From Hyphomonadaceae bacterium (GTDB taxonomy: Bacteria; Pseudomonadota; Alphaproteobacteria; Caulobacterales; Aquidulcibacteraceae), in contig JALHOC010000008.1 of NCBI GenBank assembly GCA_022843225.1, positions 1 through 64,000 of the forward strand: 64,000 bases of DNA, read 5' to 3'. The notes beneath the pieces are model-generated. The model made no database searches. It saw nothing but the letters and a program-made list of their open reading frames with translations, and had not been told where the DNA came from. Made by a program: the position numbers and the translations under genes. Shown piece after piece: positions 1 through 9,802 of the stretch; position 1 is the first letter of the stretch; each line of letters begins with the position of its first letter.

Positions 1-152
1 AAGATCGCGCTCAGCGCGACGAGCATGATGGTATAACCGAGCAGCGCCGAATGATCGGATATGTCAGGCTTGGCCCATAGGATGTAGAGGAATGTCGGCG
101 CGATGACGATTAGGCCGGCGATCAGACCGTACGTTAGAATTGTGCGAAGCAT
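1..152 (-). CDS. DUF4199-like membrane protein, N-terminal part only (runs off the left edge)
   Basis: Manual translation from CAT at 150-152: MLRTILTYGLIAGLIVIAPTFLYILWAKPDISDHSALLGYTIMLVALSAI; hydrophobic, DUF4199-like. Confidence 0.6.
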   Translation of the reverse strand, partial: MLRTILTYGLIAGLIVIAPTFLYILWAKPDISDHSALLGYTIMLVALSAI

Positions 153-163
153 CGTACTCCCCC

Positions 164-550
164 TCATCCCTTGAATGGCTTCGGTTCCCAGAGTTCGATC
201 TTACGCCCCTCGGGGTCCATGATGTGGGCGAACCGGCCATTCGCCTCCTCCGGGAACAGCTTGATCGGCTCTACGCCGTGTTGCTTGGCTCGGGCGAGCA
301 TGGCGTCGAGATCATCGACCACCAGATTGAACATGAAGTCCCGCGTCGACGGCTCGATATAGGTCGTGTCCGGACCCATCGCGTTGAAGACAGTCCCCGC
401 GCCCGGTTGAGCCGCGAACTCCGTCGCGGGAAACCAGATGCCGCCCCATTCCGTCGGCTCAAGGCCGAGAACTTGCGCATACCATTGCCGGGTCGCTTCA
501 AGATTCTGCGTCCTGAAAAACAATCCGCCGATGCCGAGCACTTTTGCCAT
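164..550 (-). CDS. VOC family (glyoxalase/bleomycin resistance-like) protein
   Basis: 128 aa; GGLFFRT...WYAQVLGL...HIMDPEGRKIELWEP is typical of the VOC fold. Confidence 0.85.
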   Translation of the reverse strand: MAKVLGIGGLFFRTQNLEATRQWYAQVLGLEPTEWGGIWFPATEFAAQPGAGTVFNAMGPDTTYIEPSTRDFMFNLVVDDLDAMLARAKQHGVEPIKLFPEEANGRFAHIMDPEGRKIELWEPKPFKG

Positions 551-652
551 GGGTCGATCCTCGCGCCGGGATGGCGTGGCGCTGGCACATCACGACCGGC
601 ATGCGGGGGCAATCACCCAAAAGGGTGATTTAGGTGCAATCACCCCAATTTT

Positions 653-1069
653 CTAAGGAACCAACCCCAATTCCCGCGCCCTCAGGATCGCCTCGGTGCG
701 GCGCGATGCTTCCAGCTTCTCGAACAGGCGCGCGAGATGGGTTTTGATCGTGTTGGGCGACACCGACAGCGCCTGCGCGATTTCCTTATTGGACCGCCCC
801 GCCGCCAAGAGACGCAACACCTCGAACTCACGCTCGGTTATCCCCAGGGACGCCTGGGCGGCGGAATTCGGCGCGAACGGCGCGCTTGGCCGCTGGGTCC
901 GGAAAACGCGCGCGCCCACCCAAACGCCCAAAGCCAAGAAACCCAGCGCGATCAGGCCGACATAGATCTCGCTGGAATGAGCACGCGCCCAGACCTGATA
1001 CTCCAGCCATTGGAGAGCCGCCGCCGCGAGCGCCAAGACCAGGCCATAGATCAAGATCGTCCGAAACAT
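653..1069 (-). CDS. Membrane-anchored LuxR-type HTH regulator
   Basis: Two N-terminal hydrophobic helices, then LTEREFEVLRLLAAGRSNKEIAQALSVSPNTIKTHLARLFEKL-type LuxR HTH. Confidence 0.8.
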   Translation of the reverse strand: MFRTILIYGLVLALAAAALQWLEYQVWARAHSSEIYVGLIALGFLALGVWVGARVFRTQRPSAPFAPNSAAQASLGITEREFEVLRLLAAGRSNKEIAQALSVSPNTIKTHLARLFEKLEASRRTEAILRARELGLVP

Positions 1070-1154
1070 CCCCCAAGCCTATGGGCCTGCCAAAGCCAGC
1101 GCTAGCGGTAAGCCACGCTTGGCGTTGGCGCGCCGAGGCGGCTAAACCCTTGTC

Positions 1155-1742
1155 ATGCGCCTTTGGATATTCCACCCGCTGGTCTTCTACCCGCTCGCGG
1201 CCCTTCTCGCCCTACTCGTGGTAGGTGTGAGCGTGCAGCCGCTGGCTTGGCCGAGGCCGGCAGGCATCGTTTCGGGACAGATCGAGGACGGGGCGATCAT
1301 CCTGCGGGCCGACGCACTCGGCGCGCCGGCCGCCGACCCCCGACAGCACCACATCGTCATGCGCGATTTCCTGGGCCGGGCGCAGACCCTGCGCATTGCG
1401 CAGATCCCCGACCAGCCGCCGCCATCCCCGAGTGACGAGGGCGTGCGGATTTTGCTGAGCCCAGAGCAGGCAGCCCTGATCGGGGGGCGGCCAACGCTCG
1501 TCGAGGTTTCCTATCAGCCGCTGCCGGTGAACGCCGCGAGCGGACTTGCCGTCAGCCTCAGGGGCGCTACGCCTTCGCCTTGGGTGCAACGGACCTCGCC
1601 CCCGCAAGCGGCGATGCTGCGCTTTGAATTGCCTGCCTCTTCGAACGTCGCCGCCATTGGCCTGCGCGCCATCAGCCCGGGCAATGATCAGGCCTACGGG
1701 TTGGAAATTACCCGCATCCGCATTGTGCCGCAGGAGAGCTGA
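1155..1742 (+). CDS. Hypothetical membrane-anchored/exported protein
   Basis: 195 aa with N-terminal hydrophobic segment; no family recognised. Confidence 0.6.
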   Translation: MRLWIFHPLVFYPLAALLALLVVGVSVQPLAWPRPAGIVSGQIEDGAIILRADALGAPAADPRQHHIVMRDFLGRAQTLRIAQIPDQPPPSPSDEGVRILLSPEQAALIGGRPTLVEVSYQPLPVNAASGLAVSLRGATPSPWVQRTSPPQAAMLRFELPASSNVAAIGLRAISPGNDQAYGLEITRIRIVPQES

Positions 1743-1814
1743 GCCCTCGCCGCAATTGCACTTTTCCAGCATTTCGCCCAAACCCTCGCCGCCACGCCAC
1801 AATGGAAACTGCCT

Positions 1815-3338
1815 ATGCTGCCCGCACCGCGCGCGAGCCTGACCGCCAATTCGCTCGACTTCGAGAGCTTCCCGCTGGTGAAGCCAACAGGCTTCCGTGA
1901 ATACGACGCGCGCTGGTGGTTCGGCGTTCCGGGTTCGCCGAAGGCGCCTGAGCTCAACGTGCTTGGCGTGCAGGCTTTGGGATTGGGCCTCGGTACTTTG
2001 GTGCGGGAGATGGGCGTGGCCCCGCGCATCGTCGTCGGCCACGATTTCCGCTTCTATTCGCAATCCATCAAACAGGCGCTGACGCTCGGCCTGATGCAGG
2101 CGGGCATGGAAGTACACGACATCGGCCTGGCGCTCTCGCCGACCGCCTATTTCGCGCAATTCGCGCTCGACATCCCGTGCGTCGCCATGGTGACCGCGAG
2201 CCACAACGAAAACGGCTGGACGGGCGTGAAGATGGGCGCGGAAAAGCCGCTGACCTTCGGTCCCATTGAAATGGACCGCCTGAAAGACATCGTGCTCAAC
2301 GGCAAATTCAAAGCGATTGGCGCCGGCTCGTATCAACGCGTTGAGGACATGCGCGAACGCTACATCGCCGACGTCGCCGCGCGCGCTTCACTGAAGCGCA
2401 AGATCAAAGTGGTCGCCGCCTGCGGCAACGGCACGGCGGGCGCTTTCGCGCCGGACGCTTTGCGGCGCATGGGCGCGGAGGTGATTGAGCTGCATTGCGG
2501 GCTCGATTGGACCTTCCCGCACTACAACGCCAATCCCGAAGATTCCGAAATGCTGCACGATATGGCCGCAGCGGTGAAAGCGCATGGCGCCGATCTCGCG
2601 CTCGGCTTTGACGGCGACGGCGATCGCTGCGGCGTTGTCGACGATGAAGGCGAAGAGATTTTCGCCGACAAGGTGGGCCTCATGTTGGCGCGCGATTTGA
2701 GCGCATCTCATGCCAACGCAACGTTCGTCGTGGATGTCAAATCCACGGGGCTCTATGCCGTCGATCCGGTGTTGAAGGCCAACGGCGCAAAAGTCGATTA
2801 TTGGAAGACCGGGCATTCTTATATCAAGCGCCGCACGACCGAATTGAACGCGCTGGCCGGTTTCGAAAAATCAGGCCACTTCTTTTTCCGGCCGCCCTTG
2901 GGGCTGGGCTATGACGACGGCATCGTTGCCGCCGCCGCCGTGCTCGCCATGATGGACCGCAACCCAGGCAAAAAGCTGTCGGATTTGCGTAAGGCGCTGC
3001 CGAAGAGCTTCACCTCGCTCACCATGAGCCCGCATTGCGACGACGAGAAGAAGTACGGCATCGTTGATGCCGTCATCGCGGACTATCAGAGGCTCGCGGC
3101 TGAAGGCGGCAAAATCCTCGGTCGCGCCATTCGCGACGTGAACATCGTCAATGGCGCGCGCGTTACCTTGGAGGACGGTTCCTGGGTTCTCGTGCGCGCA
3201 TCTTCGAATAAACCCGAACTCGTGGCTGTGGTTGAAAGCATGACCAGCGACGACGACATGCGCGCCCTCTTCCGCGAGGAAGTAAAACCGCGCCTCGCCC
3301 GCTTCCCGGAAGTGGGCGCCTACAATCAGGAGATTTGA
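1815..3338 (+). CDS. Phosphomannomutase/phosphoglucomutase
   Basis: TASHNENGWTGVKMG phosphoserine loop and DGDGDR metal-binding motif of the alpha-D-phosphohexomutase family. Confidence 0.93.
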   Translation: MLPAPRASLTANSLDFESFPLVKPTGFREYDARWWFGVPGSPKAPELNVLGVQALGLGLGTLVREMGVAPRIVVGHDFRFYSQSIKQALTLGLMQAGMEVHDIGLALSPTAYFAQFALDIPCVAMVTASHNENGWTGVKMGAEKPLTFGPIEMDRLKDIVLNGKFKAIGAGSYQRVEDMRERYIADVAARASLKRKIKVVAACGNGTAGAFAPDALRRMGAEVIELHCGLDWTFPHYNANPEDSEMLHDMAAAVKAHGADLALGFDGDGDRCGVVDDEGEEIFADKVGLMLARDLSASHANATFVVDVKSTGLYAVDPVLKANGAKVDYWKTGHSYIKRRTTELNALAGFEKSGHFFFRPPLGLGYDDGIVAAAAVLAMMDRNPGKKLSDLRKALPKSFTSLTMSPHCDDEKKYGIVDAVIADYQRLAAEGGKILGRAIRDVNIVNGARVTLEDGSWVLVRASSNKPELVAVVESMTSDDDMRALFREEVKPRLARFPEVGAYNQEI

Positions 3339-3341
3339 GTC

Positions 3342-4646
3342 ATGCGCGTCACCATGATCGGCACCGGCTATGTGGGCCTTGTCTCCGGCGCGTGCTTCGC
3401 CGATTTCGGCCACACCGTGACGTGCGTCGATAAAGACGAGGGCAAGATCGCGCGCTTGCAGAAGGGCGAAATCCCGATCTTCGAGCCCGGCCTCGACGAC
3501 CTCGTGAAGGACAATGTCGACCAGGGGCGGCTGTTTTTCACCACCGATCCCAGCCAAGCCATCCGCGACGCCGACGCCGTGTTCATCGCCGTGGGCACGC
3601 CCTCGCGCCGCGGCGACGGTCACGCCGATCTCACCTACGTCTACGCCGCCGCTGAGGAAATCGCCGGCCTCATGCAGGGCTACACGGTGGTGGTCACCAA
3701 ATCGACGGTGCCGGTCGGCACCGGCGATGAAGTGGAGGCGATCATTAAGCGCACGCGACCGGATGCTGATTTCTCAGTCGTGTCGAACCCTGAATTTCTA
3801 CGCGAAGGCGCGGCGATCAACGATTTCAAGCGCCCGGATCGCGTCGTCGTCGGCACCGACGACGAGCGCGCCAAGGAGCGCATGACCGATCTCTATCGGC
3901 CGTTGTTTCTCAATGAAACGCCGATCGTGTTCACGTCGCGGCGGACGTCGGAACTCACCAAATACGCGGCCAACGCGTTCCTGGCGATGAAGATCACGTT
4001 CATCAACGAAATCGCCGATCTCTGCGAGGCGGTGGGCGCGAACGTCCAAGAAGTCGCCAAGGGCATCGGCCTCGACAATCGCATCGGGCGCAAATTCTTG
4101 AACGCCGGCCCCGGCTATGGCGGTTCTTGTTTTCCCAAAGACACGTTGGCGCTGATGAAAACTGCGCGCGACAACAGCGCGCCGATCGAATTGATCGAAA
4201 CCACGGTGCGCGTGAATTCCGCGCGCAAACAGAAGATGGCGCAAAAGATCGTCGAAGCGCTCGACGGCAATGTCAAAGGCAAGACCATCGCCATCCTGGG
4301 CCTCACCTTCAAGCCCAACACCGACGATATGCGCGATGCGCCCGCCCTCGATATCGTGCCGACCTTGCAGGACGAAGGCGCCAAGGTGCGCGCCTTCGAC
4401 CCCGAAGGCATGAAGGAAGCCAAGCACATGCTGAAGGACGTGACTTTCGCGTCTGGCCCTTACGATTGCGTCCAAGGGGCGGACGCGGTGGTGATCATCA
4501 CGGAATGGGATCAGTTCCGCGCTTTGGATTTGGATCGCATGAAGGACGCGCTGAAGACGCCGATCGTCATCGATCTGCGTAACATCTATCGCCCGGCGGA
4601 GATGGCGGCGAAGGGCTTTACGTATGTGAGCGTGGGGCGTCCTTAG
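3342..4646 (+). CDS. ugd: UDP-glucose 6-dehydrogenase
   Basis: N-terminal GxGYVG Rossmann motif, GPGYGGSCFPKDT active-site Cys motif, FKPNTDDMRDAPA C-terminal motif. Confidence 0.95.
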   Translation: MRVTMIGTGYVGLVSGACFADFGHTVTCVDKDEGKIARLQKGEIPIFEPGLDDLVKDNVDQGRLFFTTDPSQAIRDADAVFIAVGTPSRRGDGHADLTYVYAAAEEIAGLMQGYTVVVTKSTVPVGTGDEVEAIIKRTRPDADFSVVSNPEFLREGAAINDFKRPDRVVVGTDDERAKERMTDLYRPLFLNETPIVFTSRRTSELTKYAANAFLAMKITFINEIADLCEAVGANVQEVAKGIGLDNRIGRKFLNAGPGYGGSCFPKDTLALMKTARDNSAPIELIETTVRVNSARKQKMAQKIVEALDGNVKGKTIAILGLTFKPNTDDMRDAPALDIVPTLQDEGAKVRAFDPEGMKEAKHMLKDVTFASGPYDCVQGADAVVIITEWDQFRALDLDRMKDALKTPIVIDLRNIYRPAEMAAKGFTYVSVGRP

Positions 4647-4825
4647 GCGAAATCTGCCAAAGGCTGCTTTTGGCCCAGTGCGGTCGGCGAAGACCGGCGA
4701 CGAAATGTCAGAAACGCAGCCGGCAGCGGACGCAACTCTTCAGCACCTTTGTGCTGTGTACTTGCGACGCCCCGCGATGGGCAAAGCCAGCGTCGCCCGC
4801 TACACGACGCATGGGAGGCGAAGGC

Positions 4826-5875
4826 ATGACATCAACCCTGACCGCAGGGCTTTCAGGCGGCTTCATCGCGCTTGCCGTACTGCTTGGCCTGCTCGCTTGG
4901 CGCGACGCGCGCAAGGAGCTGGCGGGACGCCTGATGGCGGGACTGGGCCTTTCGTTGGCGGCCTTAGAGTTGACAACAGGCCCCATTGGCAGCGCCTTGC
5001 CGGAATTGGTCTGGACACCGCTGCGCCTGATTGGCGGCTTTAACGTCGCGTTGCTTTGGCTTTCCCTTTTGGCGGTGCTGCGGGATGGCTTCCGAATTCG
5101 CCAGCTTGAGCAGGTTTGTTTCGTACTCTTCAGTGTCGGCCCTCTGGCCACAATGTTTGAGTTGGACTCCATCTCGGACCTTGGCGTCCTGGCGACGCTG
5201 ATTGGGGTCGCGCCGTTCCTGGCGATTGGCCATGTCATTTGGGTAGCCGTGTCCGAACGCGGCGGCGACCTTGTGGCAGGGCGCCAAACGGCGCGCATTT
5301 GGGTGGTGATCGTTCTGTCCGCCGCCGCTTTGGCTTCAGTGGCATCCGAAAGCCTTGCCGATCGCGAGGCCGCGGCATTGTTGCGGCTGACGTTTGCCAG
5401 CTTGCCCGGCGTCGCGGTCATGGGAGTTTGGCTGGTAGCAATCGAGCCGGGAAGATTGCGCTTTGAAGCGTCGGCTATGGCTGAGGTTGCGGCGATCCCG
5501 CCCGGCGTCGATCCGCGTGATCAAACGCTGCTAGCGGCGTTGGTCAATGCAATGGATGCAGGACTCTATCGCGAGTCGGGCCTTACGATTGAGCGGGCAG
5601 CGGAGGTGTTGAAGACGCCAACGCACCGCTTGCGGGCCGTCATCAATCAGGGTCTCGGCCACCGCAATTTTGCGTCGTTCGTGAACGGGTATCGATTGGC
5701 ATACGCAAAGGCCGCGCTGGCCGATCCCGTCCGCGGTCGCGAGACAGTTTTGGCAATCGCATATGAAGCAGGCTTTGCCTCGTTGCAGACTTTCAACCGG
5801 GTCTTCAAAGAGACTGAAGGCGACACGCCGTCCGGTTTTCGCGAAAAACGCCTTCGCGACGCCGCTCAAAACTAA
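4826..5875 (+). CDS. AraC-family regulator with multi-TM N-terminal domain
   Basis: Start chosen at MTSTLTAGL; about 210 aa of hydrophobic helices, then LLAALVNAMDA...FASFVNGYRLAYAKAAL...AYEAGFASLQTFNRVFKETEGDTPSGFR AraC HTH. Confidence 0.85.
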   Translation: MTSTLTAGLSGGFIALAVLLGLLAWRDARKELAGRLMAGLGLSLAALELTTGPIGSALPELVWTPLRLIGGFNVALLWLSLLAVLRDGFRIRQLEQVCFVLFSVGPLATMFELDSISDLGVLATLIGVAPFLAIGHVIWVAVSERGGDLVAGRQTARIWVVIVLSAAALASVASESLADREAAALLRLTFASLPGVAVMGVWLVAIEPGRLRFEASAMAEVAAIPPGVDPRDQTLLAALVNAMDAGLYRESGLTIERAAEVLKTPTHRLRAVINQGLGHRNFASFVNGYRLAYAKAALADPVRGRETVLAIAYEAGFASLQTFNRVFKETEGDTPSGFREKRLRDAAQN

Positions 5876-5977
5876 AAAGATCTACCCAATTTCTCATTTG
5901 AGAAGAAGTTCTCGCATTTGAGAGGACGCCCGCGCCGCGCCGACGCATTTGTTAAGCCGCCAATCAAGGAGGCCAAT

Positions 5978-6781
5978 ATGCGCCATCAACTTCTCTCTAT
6001 AGCTAAACACGTCAGGCCGAAGTCGCCTCGCCTCCTGGCCCTAAGTCTGTTTGCCGTCGTCGCTACGTCTCCTGTCGCGCACGCAACCTGGAGCGTGGTG
6101 GCGGTCGATCCGAGCACTGGGCAAGTGGGCGCTGCCGGCGCCAGTTGTTACCCAGGCGTAGATACCATTGCGCGCATCGTGCCCGGCCAAGGCGTGGTCG
6201 TCGCGCAAGGGCTGACGAGCAACCCGGGGCGCGACTATGCATTTGGGATGCTGCAAGAGGGCAACTCAGCGAACGCTGTGGTCGACATGATTAGGTCGGG
6301 CAGAGTGGACAGGAGTTTCTTCCTGACACGGCAGCTCAGGCAATACGGCGTCGCATCGCTGCATGGAGGAGAGGCCACCGTAGCCAGTTCGACCGGCATT
6401 TTCACGAGAGGCGCACGCGGGAGCCGTGAGGCCGCGGGTGTTTCGGTGCAGGGCAACATCCTCGCAAGTGAGAGCGTATTAGACCAGACGCTAGAGCATT
6501 TCGTGAACACGCCGAGATCCGACGGCATGGCGGTTGCCCTGCTCAACGCGCTGGAAGCTGGCGCGCGTGAAGGCGGCGACAAGCGCTGTTCGGCCGAGCA
6601 AAGCGCGCTATCGGCATTCTTGATTGTCGCGCAACCGGGAGACAGCGCGGATGCGCCGACCATTCGGTTGATCGCCCCCAACCAGCCGCGCGGTGGGGCT
6701 AATCCCGTTCTGATGCTGCGTGAACAGTTGCGCGAGCACTTAGCCGAGCAATCGATCTCACTTGACGACAGTGCCCCCTAG
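5978..6781 (+). CDS. DUF1028 family secreted protein (Ntn-hydrolase-like)
   Basis: Signal peptide, then ATWSVVAVDPSTGQVGAAGASCYPGVDTIARIVPGQGVVVAQGLTSNPG typical of DUF1028; SD-like AAGGAGG upstream. Confidence 0.85.
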   Translation: MRHQLLSIAKHVRPKSPRLLALSLFAVVATSPVAHATWSVVAVDPSTGQVGAAGASCYPGVDTIARIVPGQGVVVAQGLTSNPGRDYAFGMLQEGNSANAVVDMIRSGRVDRSFFLTRQLRQYGVASLHGGEATVASSTGIFTRGARGSREAAGVSVQGNILASESVLDQTLEHFVNTPRSDGMAVALLNALEAGAREGGDKRCSAEQSALSAFLIVAQPGDSADAPTIRLIAPNQPRGGANPVLMLREQLREHLAEQSISLDDSAP

Positions 6782-6970
6782 GCCGCCCGCCAGCCGACGA
6801 AAATCGCTCAACCTGTAAGATTTGCGGTCTAGGCGTGACTAAAGGCACGTGATTCAGCCTAGCGCCCGCGCTAAAGTCTGCAATCGGCGAATTTCTACTG
6901 CTCGCTCTTGATGGGAGCGACTGTCCCGATTGGAGCGACCCGGACCCTGGAATCATGCAAGAGACAACTC

Positions 6971-7183
6971 ATGCCTTGGTTCGAGATCATTTATTCTGAG
7001 GACGTCGCCAGCAAGGCGTTGTCTTCAAACAAGGTGGCAGCGCGGGATCGAACGGAAGCCGCCGCCACCGCCATGAGGGGTTTCGCGAACGCGCGGACAA
7101 TGCACGGCGCGAGGTGTTATCGCGTCATTGATGGCTTGGGCTTGGTTGTAGCCCGGGGCCCAAAAGAGATTTCAAAGACGTAG
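6971..7183 (+). CDS. Hypothetical small protein
   Basis: In-frame ATG giving MPWFEIIYSEDVASKALSSNK...; no family recognised. Confidence 0.4.
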   Translation: MPWFEIIYSEDVASKALSSNKVAARDRTEAAATAMRGFANARTMHGARCYRVIDGLGLVVARGPKEISKT

Positions 7184-7228
7184 TCGCGATTGGCTTCGCG
7201 AATGACGCTCTTCGGCGAAAAGCGGACG

Positions 7229-8215
7229 CTAGCCAAACTTGGCAGGTTCAACGCTCGCATGCCATTCCCACGCGTCCGCAATAATCGCATCAATCCCGCG
7301 CGTGGGTGACCAGCCAAGTTCGCGGCGCACCAGGGACGTGTCCGCCACAAGCGCTGGTGAATCGCCATCGCGGCGCGGCGCGGGCGTTGCGGGCACGGCG
7401 CGGCCCGTGACGCGCTCGATAGCGGCCAACAATTCCTTCACTGTCACACCATCGCCGGTGCCAAGATTGGCCGCGAGCGATGCGCCGCCGCCGAGCAAAC
7501 GCTCCACCGCCCGCACATGTGCGTCCGCCAAGTCCAGCACGTGCACGTAATCGCGCAGGCACGTGCCATCGCGCGTGTCGTAATCGTTTCCGAAAACCTT
7601 GAAGCCCTCGCGCCGGCCGAGCAGCGTGAACAATGCCAACGGGATGGCGTGGCTTTCGGGATTGTGCCGCTCGCCAATGCCTTCACTTGGCGCTGCGCCC
7701 GCGGCGTTGAAATAACGCAGATGCGCGAACTTCAGGCCATAGGCGGCGGCGAACTCGCGCGTCGCCTGCTCCACCGCGAGCTTGGTCCAGCCGTAAGGGC
7801 TAAGCGGCGCTTGCGGGTGCGTCTCATCGAGCGGCAAACGCAGCGGCGCGCCATAGGTGGCGCAGGTCGAGGAAAACACGAAATTGTTGCAGCTCGCTTC
7901 CCGCATGGCAGCGAGCAAAGTGAGCGCGCCGGCGACATTATTGTCCCAGAAGCGCGCGGGATCTTTCACCGATTCACCGACTTCGATCAGGGCCGCGCAA
8001 TGGAGAACCGCGTCGGGCTTATGCTCCGCGAAAGCCGCGCGCAGCGCGACCGGATCGCGGATATCGCCCTCAACGAAAGCCCCCCATTTTACGAACTGGC
8101 GGTGGCCGTTGAAGAGATTGTCGTAAACAACCACGCGGTGCCCTGCGCCCGCCAGAGCCATCGCGCAATGCGATCCCACATAGCCCGCGCCGCCGGTAAC
8201 GAGAATTGTCGCCAT
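7229..8215 (-). CDS. galE: UDP-glucose 4-epimerase
   Basis: MATILVTGGAGYVGSHCA Rossmann start, SSTCATYG, PYGWTKL (YxxxK), YFNAAGA; start trimmed to 8215. Confidence 0.94.
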   Translation of the reverse strand: MATILVTGGAGYVGSHCAMALAGAGHRVVVYDNLFNGHRQFVKWGAFVEGDIRDPVALRAAFAEHKPDAVLHCAALIEVGESVKDPARFWDNNVAGALTLLAAMREASCNNFVFSSTCATYGAPLRLPLDETHPQAPLSPYGWTKLAVEQATREFAAAYGLKFAHLRYFNAAGAAPSEGIGERHNPESHAIPLALFTLLGRREGFKVFGNDYDTRDGTCLRDYVHVLDLADAHVRAVERLLGGGASLAANLGTGDGVTVKELLAAIERVTGRAVPATPAPRRDGDSPALVADTSLVRRELGWSPTRGIDAIIADAWEWHASVEPAKFG

Positions 8216-8243
8216 GACCGAGTGCTGATAGAGCGATGCGCGC

Positions 8244-9737
8244 ATGAACACCATCCAAAATGCGGCTTGGGCGCGGACCGAAGCCGAGGCCGCGCGGCTG
8301 AAGCGGGCAACGCTGCTTGATCTGTTCGCGGCGGAGCCCGCGCGGGCGGCGCACTTGACGGTCTCGGCGCCACATCTCGTCACCGACTTCTCGAAGCAAC
8401 GCGTCGATTCCGGCGCCATGGGCGCGCTGGCGAACCTCGCCGAAGCCATGGATTTCGCGGGCTGGCGCGCCAAATTATTTGCCGGCAAGATTATCAACAC
8501 CACAGAAGGCCGCGCGGCCATGCACTGGGCGCTGCGCGCGCCGGACGCCCCAGCAAACGTGCGCGAGACCCAGGCAAGGCGCGCCGCCTTCGCGCGTCAC
8601 ATCCGCCCCGAGATCGACGCCATCGTGCACCTCGGCATTGGCGGCTCTGATCTGGGCCCGCGCTTGGTTCTCGATGCGCTCAAGCCGCATCGCGTCGCGG
8701 GACTCGATGTGCGCTTCGCGGCCAATGTTGACGGCGCCGATGTGGTCGATGCCATCGAGGGGCTCGATCCTGCGCGCACGCTTCTCGTCGTCGTCTCGAA
8801 GACTTTCACGACGCAGGAAACGCTCGCCAACGCCGCATTCATCCGCGCCTGGGGACCGAAGCACTTAGCCGCAGCAACCGCCGCGCCAGATGTCGCGGTG
8901 CGGTGGGGCGTTCCCCAAGCCAACGTGTTTGAGTTCTGGGATTGGGTGGGTGGGCGCTATTCACTCTGGTCGAGCGTCAGCCTCGCGTGCGTGATCGCGC
9001 TGCAAGACGGCGTGTTCGATGCGCTGCTTGACGGCGCCGCCGAGATGGACGCGCACTTCCGCGATGAACCCTTCGCGCGCAACCTTCCCGCTCTGTCAGC
9101 GGCGCTGCAAATGTGGAACCGCGAAGCGCTTGGCCATGGCTCGTATGCGATCATCCCCTATTCCGAGCGTTTGCGCCTGCTGCCGCTCTATCTGCAGCAG
9201 CTTGAGATGGAATCGAACGGCAAACGCGTGGCGCGCGATGGCAGCGTGCTCGAGCGATCGGCATGCGGCGTGACCTGGGGCGCGGCGGGCACGAACGCGC
9301 AGCACTCGTTCTTCCAATTGCTGCATCAGGGCGTCGACGAAATTCCGGTGGAGATCATCGTCAATGCCGGCGTGCACGAGGGCCCGACTTCGCACCGCGC
9401 CAAGGTCTTCGCCAACGCCTTGGCGCAAGCGCGCGCACTTATGGTTGGCCGGCGATCCAGCGAACCGCACCGCGACTTTCCAGGCAACCGGGCATCGACC
9501 CTGACCGCTCTCGACGCGCTGACGCCGCAAGCCTTGGGCGCGCTGCTGGCCTTCTACGAGCACCGCACCTTCGCCCAAGCCGTGCTCGCGGGCATCAATC
9601 CCTTCGATCAATTCGGCGTCGAACTCGGCAAGGAAATGGCGAAGGAGCTTCTGCCCGCGCTGGAAGGCGGCGCGCCGCCGGAGACCGCCGACCCCAGCAC
9701 CATAGCTTGGCTTGGGCGGCTCGCCCCACGGCTTTAG
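8244..9737 (+). CDS. pgi: Glucose-6-phosphate isomerase
   Basis: IGGSDLGPRLV, VVSKTFTTQET, VGGRYSLWSSV, FDQFGVELGK motifs. Confidence 0.97.
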   Translation: MNTIQNAAWARTEAEAARLKRATLLDLFAAEPARAAHLTVSAPHLVTDFSKQRVDSGAMGALANLAEAMDFAGWRAKLFAGKIINTTEGRAAMHWALRAPDAPANVRETQARRAAFARHIRPEIDAIVHLGIGGSDLGPRLVLDALKPHRVAGLDVRFAANVDGADVVDAIEGLDPARTLLVVVSKTFTTQETLANAAFIRAWGPKHLAAATAAPDVAVRWGVPQANVFEFWDWVGGRYSLWSSVSLACVIALQDGVFDALLDGAAEMDAHFRDEPFARNLPALSAALQMWNREALGHGSYAIIPYSERLRLLPLYLQQLEMESNGKRVARDGSVLERSACGVTWGAAGTNAQHSFFQLLHQGVDEIPVEIIVNAGVHEGPTSHRAKVFANALAQARALMVGRRSSEPHRDFPGNRASTLTALDALTPQALGALLAFYEHRTFAQAVLAGINPFDQFGVELGKEMAKELLPALEGGAPPETADPSTIAWLGRLAPRL

Positions 9738-9802
9738 TCCGTTTGCACGCGGCTTGGGCTCGGCTAGGGTAGAGGCCGAGGGCGAATGTTTAGGGGGTAA
9801 AA

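Noticed and set aside
1212-2336. Long minus-strand ORF (374 aa) opposite pgm
   Set aside because: Low-complexity Arg/His/Gly-rich antisense translation overlapping a clear phosphohexomutase; typical GC-rich shadow ORF.
4670-4825. Upstream extension of the AraC-type gene
   Set aside because: Peptide MAQCGRRRPATKCQKRSRQ... is low quality; the ATG at 4826 with preceding GGAGGCGAAGG is a better start.
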